Assembly: GCA_026770575.1 (NCBI GenBank) | Contig: MU657297.1 | Location: 100,491-111,572, forward strand | From: Pelagophyceae sp. CCMP2097 | Lineage: Eukaryota; Sar; Pelagophyceae | Direction of reading: 5' to 3' | Length of the DNA stretch: 11,082 nucleotides | In this document: positions 1 to 8,300 of the stretch, piece by piece | How positions within the stretch are numbered: the stretch's first letter is position 1 | Layout of the letters: each line of letters opens with the position of its first letter | The notes under the pieces: model-generated | What the model saw: the letters and a program-made list of their open reading frames with translations, nothing else | Database searches by the model: none | Told to the model about the DNA's origin: nothing | Program-made: the position numbers and the translations under genes

Positions 1-122
1 TATTACAAGAGCGCGCCGGAGGCACACGGAGGACCCGAAGGATACAGCCAAATCCCATTGCAATGCCCACGTAAATAATTGAAATTATTTAACTAATCGC
101 TGAACTTTCAAATCCTCCTTAT
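1..122. repeat. Left copy of the exact 122-bp terminal direct repeat
   Basis: This stretch is identical over all 122 bases to 10961-11082, in the same orientation. It contains the 10-bp palindrome CATTGCAATG (56-65), a 9-bp-arm AT hairpin (72-80/83-91, 2-nt spacer) and the motif AGGACCCGAAGG (30-41). The last recurs in the hairpin at 426-488. The repeat ends exactly where a long T-rich tract begins. It is consistent with the overlap of a circular or tandem molecule, or with a dispersed repeat at both contig ends. Confidence 0.95.
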
Positions 123-298
123 CTTTATTTTTATTATTTTATTTCTTATTGAGCTATTTATTTTTTCTTTTTTTTGCGGCCGACCAGATTCGAACCTGTG
201 ACCAAAAACTTCTTCTTTGATGATTCCAATGAGGCTCCTGCTCGACCTCAACTCCAAATTTTAGCGATCGCATCAACCACCAATCGCTAAATCGGCCG
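122..298 (-). mobile_element. tRNA-like, SINE-like element with A-rich 3' tail
   Basis: On the minus strand an acceptor-like stem GGCCGAT/GTCGGCC pairs 297-291 with 184-178. An A-box-like TAGCGATTGGTGG (about 289-277) and a B-box-like GGTTCGAATCT (about 197-187) are the two internal RNA polymerase III promoter elements. The D-arm position forms an 8-bp perfect stem (261-268/283-290). The body is about 120 nt, too long for a plain tRNA. The T-arm pairing is shifted or mismatched, and no normal anticodon arm is clear. Directly 3' is an A-rich run of about 50 nt (T-rich on the plus strand). Body plus A-rich tail suggests a tRNA-derived SINE or tRNA pseudogene; an intron-containing tRNA gene is the alternative. 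Confidence 0.5.
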
Positions 299-349
299 AG
301 CTGCTGTTTTTTTTCTTCCCAAAGGTGGAACCTCACGGATGGACCCGGC

Positions 350-397
350 GACGGACAGACAAACAGACAGACGGACGGACAAACAGACAGACAGACA
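350..397. repeat. GACA/GACG tetranucleotide microsatellite
   Basis: Twelve consecutive tetramers run without a gap: mostly GACA, with GACG and AACA variants (GACA GACA AACA GACA GACG GACG GACA AACA, then three GACA). It lies about 50 bp upstream of the tRNA-like element as read on the minus strand. It is a simple repeat with no coding evidence. Confidence 0.85.
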
Positions 398-425
398 TAA
401 TTGCCCCTGGTAATCCTTCAATCAA

Positions 426-488
426 AGGACCCGAAGGGCCCTTGCCGTAAACTGACGTTGAATAAACGGCAAGGACCCTTCGGGTCCT
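426..488. repeat. Inverted repeat / hairpin with 23-bp arms
   Basis: Arms 426-448 and 466-488 are reverse complements with a single mismatch (position 439 or 440 against 475), around a 17-nt AT-rich loop. The outer part is AGGACCCGAAGG with its complement CCTTCGGGTCCT. It could be a strong transcriptional or structural hairpin, a small foldback element, or a regulatory site. No T-run terminator context is present, and factor-independent termination is not expected in a nuclear genome. Confidence 0.8.
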
Positions 489-575
489 GAAAAATTAAAA
501 TATTTTTTTGGTTACCCCTGACCATTGGACGCTGCTTTTGGTTTTTGACTTTCGCTTTTAAAGTCGGAACTGCTG

Positions 576-725
576 TAGGAATTCCTAAGAGAGCATAATA
601 TGCAATTTTCTCAATAAGTGAAATTCATAAAGAAAATCGCAAGTGTGGCTGAGGCACACGTACCCTTACGTCTGAACACACAAAAAAGATCTATCTTTTT
701 CGGACTCCAGCAGTAGGAATTCCTA
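576..725. repeat. Two copies of the palindrome TAGGAATTCCTA
   Basis: A perfect 12-bp palindrome occurs at 576-587 and again at 714-725, spaced 138 bp. Each is preceded by a similar context (CGGAACTGCTG and CGGACTCCAGCAG). The copies may be binding sites for a dimeric factor or the ends of a small diverged duplication. Nothing between them looks coding. Confidence 0.6.
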
Positions 726-830
726 GATCTACATGTACCGCAACTTTGCCACTTTTTGCTCGCGGTAACACGAGGTAAAAGTGACACAAACAACAATTCT
801 GCATAAAACTGGTCGACGACACACCGCGAA

Positions 831-940
831 CGAAAAACTCGGGCGCAGAAAATTCGGCGCGAAAAAACTCGGGTGCAGAAAACTCGAAGCCAAAAACTCG
901 AAACTTTAAAAACTCGAGGCTCAAAACTCAAATTTGGCGT
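831..940. repeat. Degenerate AAAACTCG tandem array
   Basis: About seven units of 13-17 bp share the core AAAA(A)CTCG followed by variable GC-rich or AT-rich spacers (GGCGCAG, GGTGCAG, AAGCC, AAACTTT, AGGCTC). Neighbouring units pair into a roughly 30-bp higher-order period: CTCGGGCGCAGAAAATTCGG is echoed by CTCGGGTGCAGAAAACTCGA. On the minus strand this reads as spaced CGAGTTTT boxes. Short open frames across it encode a monotonous phenylalanine pattern and are most likely a by-product of the repeat. Confidence 0.7.
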
Positions 941-1980
941 TTAGCAGGATCTTATTAAATCCATTACAGTGTTTTTTTACGGCCCGGACCACTGTCGAAT
1001 TTGCACAACAGAAATCGCCGAAGATAACTTTTTTTAGCGCGTGCGCTCTTGCCGCCCCCTCCAGTCGTATTAGTTGGCGCCTCGGAGACCAGCGCGCGAA
1101 GAAGAAACGTCTCAAACCGCGAAATTTTAGTAGCCTACTATGGAGGCAAGGAATTGCCGGCCAATTTGGACGTAACGTTCGGGCACAGTGCCCCTAACGT
1201 CTCTCTCAATTGGCCGGGAACTCATTGGCGCCTTCATCGACTTTTGATTTGGGCCCTAAGGTTTAGACTTGATTAACTACTAAATTAAGAAGATTTCGCA
1301 GAGACTCGCCAAAATAAGGCAGTTGACGAAAAAGCCAAACAAGCGCGCCCGAGGCGTCTCGCGGGAGTGGCCGGCGCAGCGCCAGCCGCATTCACGAGCC
1401 AAAATAGTTAATAGATTTCCGGTGATACAAGGGGTATCGGCGATAAAGCCGACCTCAAGTGGCGCAAGTTTGTGCCTCCAAGAGGCCGCCTGCGGGGGTG
1501 GGCGTGGTCGCTATGGGCCTCCCTGCCCCCCGGGGTGTCCGTGACATGATCAGCCTCGAGGAGGGCGCCTTGCAAGGGCGCGAACAAGCGTTTCCCCCAA
1601 TATTTTGGACTTGATAAAATCTTTATTTGCCTCTTTACCTTGATTTTGAACCGATTTTGCCTCCGTATTGCGAAGGTTCGGGCCCGGCTGTCCATCGCAG
1701 GACCGCCCGGATCAAAAAACTGGCTATGTGACGGGGCGGGTCCATACGTACTGGGGTGGTATTTGACTTGTCCCGTACGAGTGCCGCGAGTGGCGCTTCA
1801 GACGAGCCAAAACAGACGTTCTGATTTTTAGTTTGGGCGTTTTTAACAAAAGATATTTTTGGGCCATGGCATTGCCGGACTCAGCGCAACGTCCTCAATG
1901 ACTTCCAACAGGGCCAAACTCCAACCGACGAAAACTCCGATGGACAGAAAGTCCTCAGCGTCATTAGCGATACCTCTTGT
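941..1980. other. Intergenic stretch without a supportable gene
   Basis: This is mixed-composition DNA of about 1 kb. The longest open frames on either strand are under 100 codons, with neither codon-position bias like the large gene nor recognisable motifs. The only clear structure is the nested hairpin at 1157-1217. I see no RNA gene. Confidence 0.6.
1157..1217. repeat. Nested hairpin
   Basis: The outer arms are CCGGCCAATT (1157-1166) and AATTGGCCGG (1208-1217), perfectly complementary. An inner stem GGGCAC/GTGCCC (1181-1186/1188-1193) sits around a single A, with a further ACGTT/AACGT match just outside it. The two stems together could form a cruciform or RNA structure. Function is unknown. 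Confidence 0.6.
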
Positions 1981-1982
1981 AA

Positions 1983-2857
1983 TCTAATTCGACAGTGGAC
2001 GCTGTCACCCTGGGCGCGGCGGCGGCGCCCGCGCACGACCCGGCGGCGGCGCCCGCGCACGATCCTGCGGCGGCGTCGCCCTCCGCGCCCGTGGCCGCAC
2101 CGTGGTGGCGCCGCAGTGGTGGCCGTGGAGACGGGCTTGTTGTGCCATAGCAGGCGCCTTCGGCGTCGCCCTCTCCTGGGCTATCGGTGGCCCAGGCGGC
2201 GCCTTCGTCGCGGCGCCCTCGGTGGCGCTCTCTCGCGCACGAGCGTACAGATGCTTACGCCGTCGTTGGAACCCGGGAGCTACCCGCGGCGTTGGACGAC
2301 GCGCGCATATCGGAGCGCCCCACGTGGCGTGCGGCGCGCGTGGGACAGCGCAGTGGCGGACCCGTCGCGCACGTCGACGATGAAAGCTACGCGCCGCGCG
2401 CGCGCCCTCGACGGCATACGCACCTGCGCACTGGGCGCATCCTCTGGCAGGGGTGCCAATCCTCGGCGCTTATGGTGTGCGTGCGACCTTTCGACGTGCG
2501 TGCGTGCGGCCTTGGACGGCACTATCTCCTATGATCGTTGTGCACCCCTCGGCAGCGGACTCGGCCGTGCCATGTCGCAATTCCCTTGCGCGCGGTCTCG
2601 ATGGTGCCTATGACCGTGATTTTGACGGTGTCCTCGGCGGCATCCTCTTGGCGGCGGCCTCCCTGCCGCTACCCTTCGCGGCGCTCGTGCGCGAACACCC
2701 CTTGGTCAGTTCGTACGAGGTGCCTTGTCGGTTCGGGGGGCCTTTCCAAGGACGCGGACCCCTCGCCCGCGACGGCGTGCGCCCGCCGCCGCGGGCAACC
2801 CGGCGCCTCTCCGATCCGGCTCTCGGTGGCAGGGACGAAGCAGCGAAAGCTCAATGA
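1983..2857 (+). pseudogene. Possible decayed coding sequence (GC-rich, broken frames)
   Basis: Composition rises sharply to GC-rich here. One plus-strand frame is open from 1983 with only a single TAG (2148-2150) before 2534. It starts with the repeat-encoded APAHDPAA units and later has segments such as RTDAYAVVGTRELPAALDD and GGPVAHVDDESYAPRA. A second frame is open from 2384 to the TGA at 2855 and includes GVLGGILLAAASLPLPFAAL with mostly G or C third positions. No frame runs through, no ATG-led full protein exists, and I recognise no family. It may be a decayed gene, exons of an unrecognised gene, or simply GC-rich spacer in which long open frames arise by chance. Confidence 0.2.
2017..2080. 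repeat. 24-bp GC-rich tandem repeat (two units plus partial third)
   Basis: CGGCGGCGGCGCCCGCGCAC starts at 2017 and again at 2041 with an exact 24-bp period; a partial third copy begins near 2065. In one plus frame it encodes the octapeptide AAAPAHDP repeated, so the period is a multiple of three. Confidence 0.8.
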
Positions 2858-3112
2858 AGAAGCACGGCAGGCGAAGCCCGCGACGAGGCGAGCCTCCTCC
2901 CCGGAACGGCCATGCCGCCCGCCAAGAGGCGCCCGAGGGCCGCGGCGCCCCGCCCCCGCGCCCCATAGATCTAAGAAGGGGCGGCGACGTCTTGCGCCTT
3001 CGACGTCGCAGTCGGCCCGGCCGGAAGAAGGAAAAGGCACACGATTTCACAGTATTCGAGCATAATGGTACGAGGGCGCGCCGGACGACGCCAGACGCGG
3101 ACCGGTGCACGT
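2858..3112. other. 3' flank of the large gene
   Basis: GC-rich DNA follows the minus-strand TAG stop at 3113. It probably holds the 3' untranslated region. I find no AATAAA-type signal on the minus strand here and no supportable gene. A few arginine-rich open frames on both strands look like consequences of base composition. Confidence 0.4.
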
Positions 3113-5383
3113 CTAACTGGCGAGCGCGTCGGCGTTGGGCGCGCGGGACAGCGTGTAAAATTTGTGCGACGGGCTCGTGACAACGTTGACCGCGCGCGGG
3201 ACGAACTGGATCTCAGTCGTGATGGGCGCGGCGCCGTCGCCGCGGTCGAAGAGGCAGTTGACGTGGAGGTTGAAGGGCTTTGTGCAGAGCGCGAGCTTGT
3301 TCTTGAGGCGCGTGACGCGAAAGGGGTGCGCTCCGTCGCCGTCCGCGCCGCCGACGCGAAAGGAGTGCGCTCCATCGCCGTCCGCGCCGCCGCCGCGGAG
3401 CGCGGCGTAGGCCCGCACGATGGCCTCGGCGTCGTTGCAGACTATGGTCGCGCGCAGCGGGTCCGTGATGCGCGCGGCGTGCGGCCACGACGCGCTCGCT
3501 GGCAGTCCGTCCTCGCTGCTGCGGTACTCTTCGACCTTTGCGCGCATGCGCGCCGTGCTCTTCACCGCCGTCGCCGAGTCCGACTTGTAGAGCTCGCACT
3601 TGCTAAACCAGGACAACGACTGGGGCGACTCCAGGTCCCCGTCGTCGCTGTCGTCGGCCCCAGGCACGCACATGAGGGCCCGGAGCGCGGCGATAAAGGC
3701 CGGGTGCGCGGCGAGGGCGACGGACCGCAGCGCGTGCGGCAGGACCGCCTCGTCGAAATGCTCGCGCAGCGCGTTGAAGGCCTCGCCGCCGGCGTTGCCG
3801 CCGAGCTCGGCCGCCCAGGCCGCGAGGTGCGTGCCGAAGAGCGGCGCCTGCAGCACCGCGCTTGGGCCGTCGGAGAAGTCTTGGAGCTCGTTTATTCGCG
3901 CGCCCCAGTCGGGCTCGGCCAGCGTCGCCGCGGCCGCCTCCTCCATGACCATCCAGCACTTGAAGTTGGCCGCGTGAGCGTGCATGGCGAGGTCGAAGAA
4001 CGTGTCCTTATGGCTGCGGTCGGTGCCGGCCTCGTCGGGCTCGAGCGACGTCGCCTCTGCCGCTGACCGAGCCTGTTTCTGCGGCGCCGAAAAGCGAGGA
4101 CTTTCGGGCTCCGCGCGCCGCCCAATCGGCCGCAGCTGGAGGAGCTGCATGCGCGACGCGCGATCCTTTCCGGCACCGCCTCGGGCGCCCTGCTCGACCC
4201 CGTCGTCATCCCGCAGCTCAGCGTCCGTCCTCGACGGGGTGTCGAGGACGGACGACGCCTCCGCCGGCAGCCGCTGCTTGCTCAACGCGCGGTGCAACGA
4301 CTCGCGGCGCAACGACCCGCGGCGCAACGACCCCGAGATTTTTGCCGTGTAGTCGAGGCTGCTGGAGCGCCGTCTGTCATCGTCGTCCTCGTCCGTGGTA
4401 TGGTCGCGGATGAGGGCGTCGAGGATTTCGCGCATCGCCGGTTCGAAGCACTCGTCGAGGTCGAGCGTCGGCCGCGGCTCCGTCGCGACAGAGAAGCGCG
4501 AAAATGTCGCCGCGACCACGTCGCCGCGGAGCTCCTGCGCGAGCGGGCCGAGGACGGCGTCGACAGCCTTGGCGAACTGGTCCAGCGTGACGAGGCCGCC
4601 CGCCGCCGGCGCGCTCCGCGCCCGCGTCCGCACGAGCAGCGCCGCGTTCGCGAGCAGGCGTGGCGCATGCGTCGCGAGCAGCGTCCGCGTCCGTACCGCG
4701 CGCGTCCAGACATCCCGCAGCGGTAGGAGGTGCACCGTCAGGTAGGCCCATCCCGGTGCTGCCGCGGCGCCGGCGGCCTGCGCCGCCTTTGCGGGCGTTT
4801 CCATGAATTCGTCGTCGAGGATGGCCAGCGCCGCCGCGAAGACGACGTCGTCCATGACGCGCTCGTTCATGCCGACGTGGAGCCGGAGAAAGACGGCGCG
4901 GTCGAAGGCGCGGCGCGACTGCACGAGCTCCAGGAACTCGCTGACCTCCTCGCTTTTAAAGGCGCTGTAGAGGCGCACCGTGATCGCGAGAGAGATGGCC
5001 GACACGACGTAGGCGAAGACCTTGCTCGCTTCCCCGGTGATATAATTGCCGTACAAGATGAGGGCTAGCGTGACGCAGCTCAGGATGAAGATCTGCAGGT
5101 AGTTCACGAGCGCCATGTGGCCGCGATTGATGTAAGGCCGCATCTCGCGCGTCGCTGTCGTCCACACGAAGATGACGACGAGGATGATTGACAGGCGAAG
5201 GCCGCGGCTCGTGACGGGGACGAGCGCGCCGCAGATGAGAAGCCGCACCTCGAGTGCCACGATTTCGTAGTACCAGACCGCCGGCCGCACGTGCCGCGTG
5301 AAGAAGGCGAGCGCGCCGTCGGATCGGCCCACGCGGCGGTTCAGCTTGAGCTTGAGCGCCAGCGACGCGGGAACGACCAGCAC
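3113..5383 (-). CDS. Exon 3: last membrane helices, EF-hand-like and basic/serine region, RelSpo-like C-terminus
   Basis: This exon has 756 codons plus a TAG stop at 3113-3115. It begins within a membrane helix, and no ATG is present at its start, which argues that it is an exon and not a separate gene. Helices follow at exon residues about 36-57, 62-78, 90-112 and 121-142. The cytosolic tail has an alanine-rich helical stretch and then LVTLDQFAKAV...TLDLDECFEPAM (265-318), which has EF-hand spacing but no DxDxDG loop. Next come an acidic DEDDDD run and RRRSSS, then SLRRGSLRRESL (352-363), which matches basophilic kinase sites. The last 115 residues read RITDPLRATIVC, TRLKNKL, PFNLHVNCLF, TTEIQF. 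This is the order of strand motifs in RelA/SpoT-type nucleotidyltransferase folds (D-x-x-R-x-x-I-V, R-x-K-[DN], GY-x-x-x-H, E-[IV]-Q). The Gly-Tyr of the usual motif is not seen, so activity is doubtful. A tandem pair of 13-residue GGADGDGAHPFRV-type units sits inside it. Confidence 0.8.
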   Translation of the reverse strand: MLVVPASLALKLKLNRRVGRSDGALAFFTRHVRPAVWYYEIVALEVRLLICGALVPVTSRGLRLSIILVVIFVWTTATREMRPYINRGHMALVNYLQIFILSCVTLALILYGNYITGEASKVFAYVVSAISLAITVRLYSAFKSEEVSEFLELVQSRRAFDRAVFLRLHVGMNERVMDDVVFAAALAILDDEFMETPAKAAQAAGAAAAPGWAYLTVHLLPLRDVWTRAVRTRTLLATHAPRLLANAALLVRTRARSAPAAGGLVTLDQFAKAVDAVLGPLAQELRGDVVAATFSRFSVATEPRPTLDLDECFEPAMREILDALIRDHTTDEDDDDRRRSSSLDYTAKISGSLRRGSLRRESLHRALSKQRLPAEASSVLDTPSRTDAELRDDDGVEQGARGGAGKDRASRMQLLQLRPIGRRAEPESPRFSAPQKQARSAAEATSLEPDEAGTDRSHKDTFFDLAMHAHAANFKCWMVMEEAAAATLAEPDWGARINELQDFSDGPSAVLQAPLFGTHLAAWAAELGGNAGGEAFNALREHFDEAVLPHALRSVALAAHPAFIAALRALMCVPGADDSDDGDLESPQSLSWFSKCELYKSDSATAVKSTARMRAKVEEYRSSEDGLPASASWPHAARITDPLRATIVCNDAEAIVRAYAALRGGGADGDGAHSFRVGGADGDGAHPFRVTRLKNKLALCTKPFNLHVNCLFDRGDGAAPITTEIQFVPRAVNVVTSPSHKFYTLSRAPNADALAS

Positions 5384-8300
5384 CTAACGTGATCGTGACG
5401 GGACGACGGTCCAAAGGCACCACAAGCTCCGGAACCAGTTGTTCGCGCACGACGGCCACGATTGCGCGTCTCGTCTCCGGCGTTTCTCGAGCCTCTGCTG
5501 CCTCTCACGACTCGGTCAGCACTCTGTCGTTGCTTTGACGGTTCGGGTTTTCCCGTGACGCGGGTGTGATGACGTAGAGAACGAGCAGCGTCGCCGCCGC
5601 GCCCTCGAAGGTGTGGTACGCGTCGCTGCCGCACCGCACCTCGTAGTCGTACGCGAGCCACTGCTCGCGACGCTTCTCCGAGACGGCGAACCTCTCGGAG
5701 CACGAGTAGAACGTGAAGATGATGGAGCAGATGTAGTTGTGCAGGAGCACTAACACGAGCCAAAAGAGCGACGTGGCGGTGCGTCGCGTCGACCGCCCCG
5801 CGTCGGTCCGCGTCACGTACCTCCAGACCTCGTTTGGCCACGGCGGGCCGCGCACGCGGGCCGCGGCGACGGCGGCGACGCCGATTGCAAGCAAGACGCC
5901 GAACGCGAGAGGGAAGAGTGTCCAGGCCAGGAAGAGCTCGAAATAGCTCATGTAGTAATAGCATTTCATCGACGGGATGGCAAACGACAAGTCGAGGGAG
6001 AAGAAGCCAAAGTAGTGGAGGACCGTCTGGAGCGGCTCGGGGTAGTCCACGTTCTCGATGGCGACGAAGCGCGACACAGTACTGATGGCGTACCAGACCT
6101 GCACGGCGGCGACGACGAACCAGCGCGACTGCGCAAACGACGCGGCCAGGAGGACACGGCGCCGCGTCCTCGCGATCCCCGAACAGGCGATGGCCGCCGC
6201 GCAGACCACTGCGAGCACGGTGAGAAACGCCGCGATAACGACCGCAAAGAATATGGGCAGCACCGAATTGTCGTCGCACTTGGCGCAACCGCCGCCCTGA
6301 CCGAGCGACGCTGGCCGAGCGAACCAGCCCGCGTCGCAGAGCGCGCAGAGCGGTCCCTTAGAAGAGGCGGCGCAGAGCCGCGAGCCGTACGTCAGCGTAG
6401 GATTACGGAAGGCCGCCTCGTAGCCGACGCCGACGCAACTGCAGTCGCCGGAGTGGCAATAAACCTCGTCCGCACACTCGTAGATCTCGTCCGAGGTCGC
6501 GAAGAAGCGGTAGAAGCCGCGCTTGATCGGCAGCGTCTCCACGGTGAAGAGCTGGTACCCGACCCGCGCCGACGAGGCGTCGAGCGGCTCGTAGCGGTCG
6601 CAGGCCGCTCCGCGAGGGCACGGCACGCAGCGGCCGCGAATATAGTACTCCGTGTACTTGCACGGGATACAGGAGACGGCGGCGGTGCTGTCGGCGCGCT
6701 CCACGAATCCCACGGGGCAGGGCGTCAGCTCGACTGGCAAAGGCGCCGTCTCCAGCGCAGGAGAAGTCGTCAGGAAGCGGAGGCGGTGCGTGTCGCCCGG
6801 GAGCCCCATGATCGTAATCATATCGAATGTCGCGACGCCGCCCTTGCAGACGGCGACGAGCCCCCAGGCCTTGACCGTCCCCTGGTTGTCGTCGATAAAG
6901 TGCGCGTTGACCACCGTCGTCGAGTCGGAACGCACGACCTGGCCATAGCTGTCGACCAGTACGGCCGAGATCGCTGGCATGGCGGCGTTTGGCACGGCGT
7001 GGGCCGTCGCAAACGTCGTGTTGATCAGGAGCTCGCAGCGCGTCGTGTTGATCAGGAGCTGGGTCGCGGGCGTCGCCGCGAATGACCCGTAAGCTGCCGA
7101 GTTGCCCATCGAATACGTTTCGGCCGCTTCGAGGCCGGCCGGCGCCTCGACGGCCCAGTAAACGGCCGCGCCGCCGCCTGTCGACGCCTTGTTGTCGACG
7201 AAGCGCACCGCGAGGTCGACGGGGTCCGCGGCCCCGACGACGAACCGCACGGGATCTGTTTCGAGCCCCGACGGGGACCACGCAGCGGCCGCGCGGTGAA
7301 TTGGTTCGAAGCCGTCAAAATTCCATAAAGTCGCCTCCAGCGCGCCCCCGAACCACGCCACGCCGCGCCGGTCGTAAGCAACGATCTCGTACGAGCCGGC
7401 GCCGAGGCAGTACTCAAACTCCTTGGCCGCGCCCGCGTCGGGCTCACCGATGAACAGCGGCGCGGCTTCGGTTCGTGCACCGTTGGGGTTGGCCACGCGG
7501 TCGACGCGGAAAAAGCTCTCGCCCGCGCCGGGCTGGTCCGCCTTGCAGGTGCAGCCGTCGCACCGCGCGTCGCTGGAGAGGGCGCGAAGAGCGTCGCAGG
7601 TATCCGGGAGCATGTCGCAACTCGCCTCGACGGCGCCGTCCACCAACCCGGGGATGGCGCCGATGATCTCGCAACGCGCCGCGTTGCGGCGCCAGTCCAC
7701 GATGACGCGCAGGACGGCGATGCACGTCTCGGGCTGGCTCGCGAGCGCGAGCGACGCGCCCGTCGGCCGCACGGCGATACCGCCGCCGTTCCCCGCGTCG
7801 ACCGAGTTGCCGGTGAATAGCGTCGCGCCCTCGACGCGCAGGACGGCGAAGGAGGGAGCGCCACAGGATGAGACGATGCTGCGCGCCCCAATGTCAATAG
7901 CGCCGCTGCCGAGCGCCGCCGAGTTCCCCTCGAACGTCGAGTTCGCGATGACGACGACGGGTGCCTGAGCGCAGAGGACGAGCGCGAGCGCGCCGCCGCG
8001 TTCCGCCGCCCGGTTCCCGCGCGCCACCACGGACCGCAGCGACACCGCGCGCACGCGGTCGAGCGCCGCGAAGCCGCCGCGGATGCCGGCGACGTTGGCC
8101 GTCGCCGTCGAGTTGGAAATGTTCAAGACGCCTAGCGTGCCGACCCGCACGAAACCGCCGTCGCGGGACGCCACGTTTGCGATGGCGATGACGCCCTGGA
8201 GAACGGCCGTCGACTGCTCGCCGACGGCAAATGCGCCGCCGCTGCCCGCTAGCGCGACGTTCGCCTCGAACAGGGCCTCGTACACGACGGCGTGGCCCGC

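Noticed and set aside
426..488. Bacterial-type intrinsic terminator
   Set aside because: The stem is strong but no U-run follows directly on either strand, and the genome context is eukaryotic.
350..488. CRISPR array or phage-type att sites
   Set aside because: The tetranucleotide array has no spacers, and the hairpin is a single inverted repeat; no cas, integrase or other such gene is present.
611..931. Minus-strand open frames of 106 and 77 codons with repeated R-V-F or E-F-S-A-P-E-F-F patterns
   Set aside because: The pattern is fully explained by the AAAACTCG tandem array, and nothing outside the array supports a protein.
3065..4066. 333-codon plus-strand open frame antisense to exon 3
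   Set aside because: It is an arginine/alanine-rich shadow of the GC-rich real gene, with no domain pattern; the opposite strand has coherent membrane and RelSpo-like motifs.
5341..6288. 315-codon minus-strand open frame overlapping exon 2 and intron 2
   Set aside because: It is in a different frame from exon 2 and arginine-rich, whereas the exon 2 frame here encodes clear membrane helices and cysteine motifs.
6015..7085. 356-codon plus-strand open frame antisense to exon 2
   Set aside because: Composition-driven arginine-rich translation with no motifs; it lies over the cysteine-rich and membrane region of the real gene.
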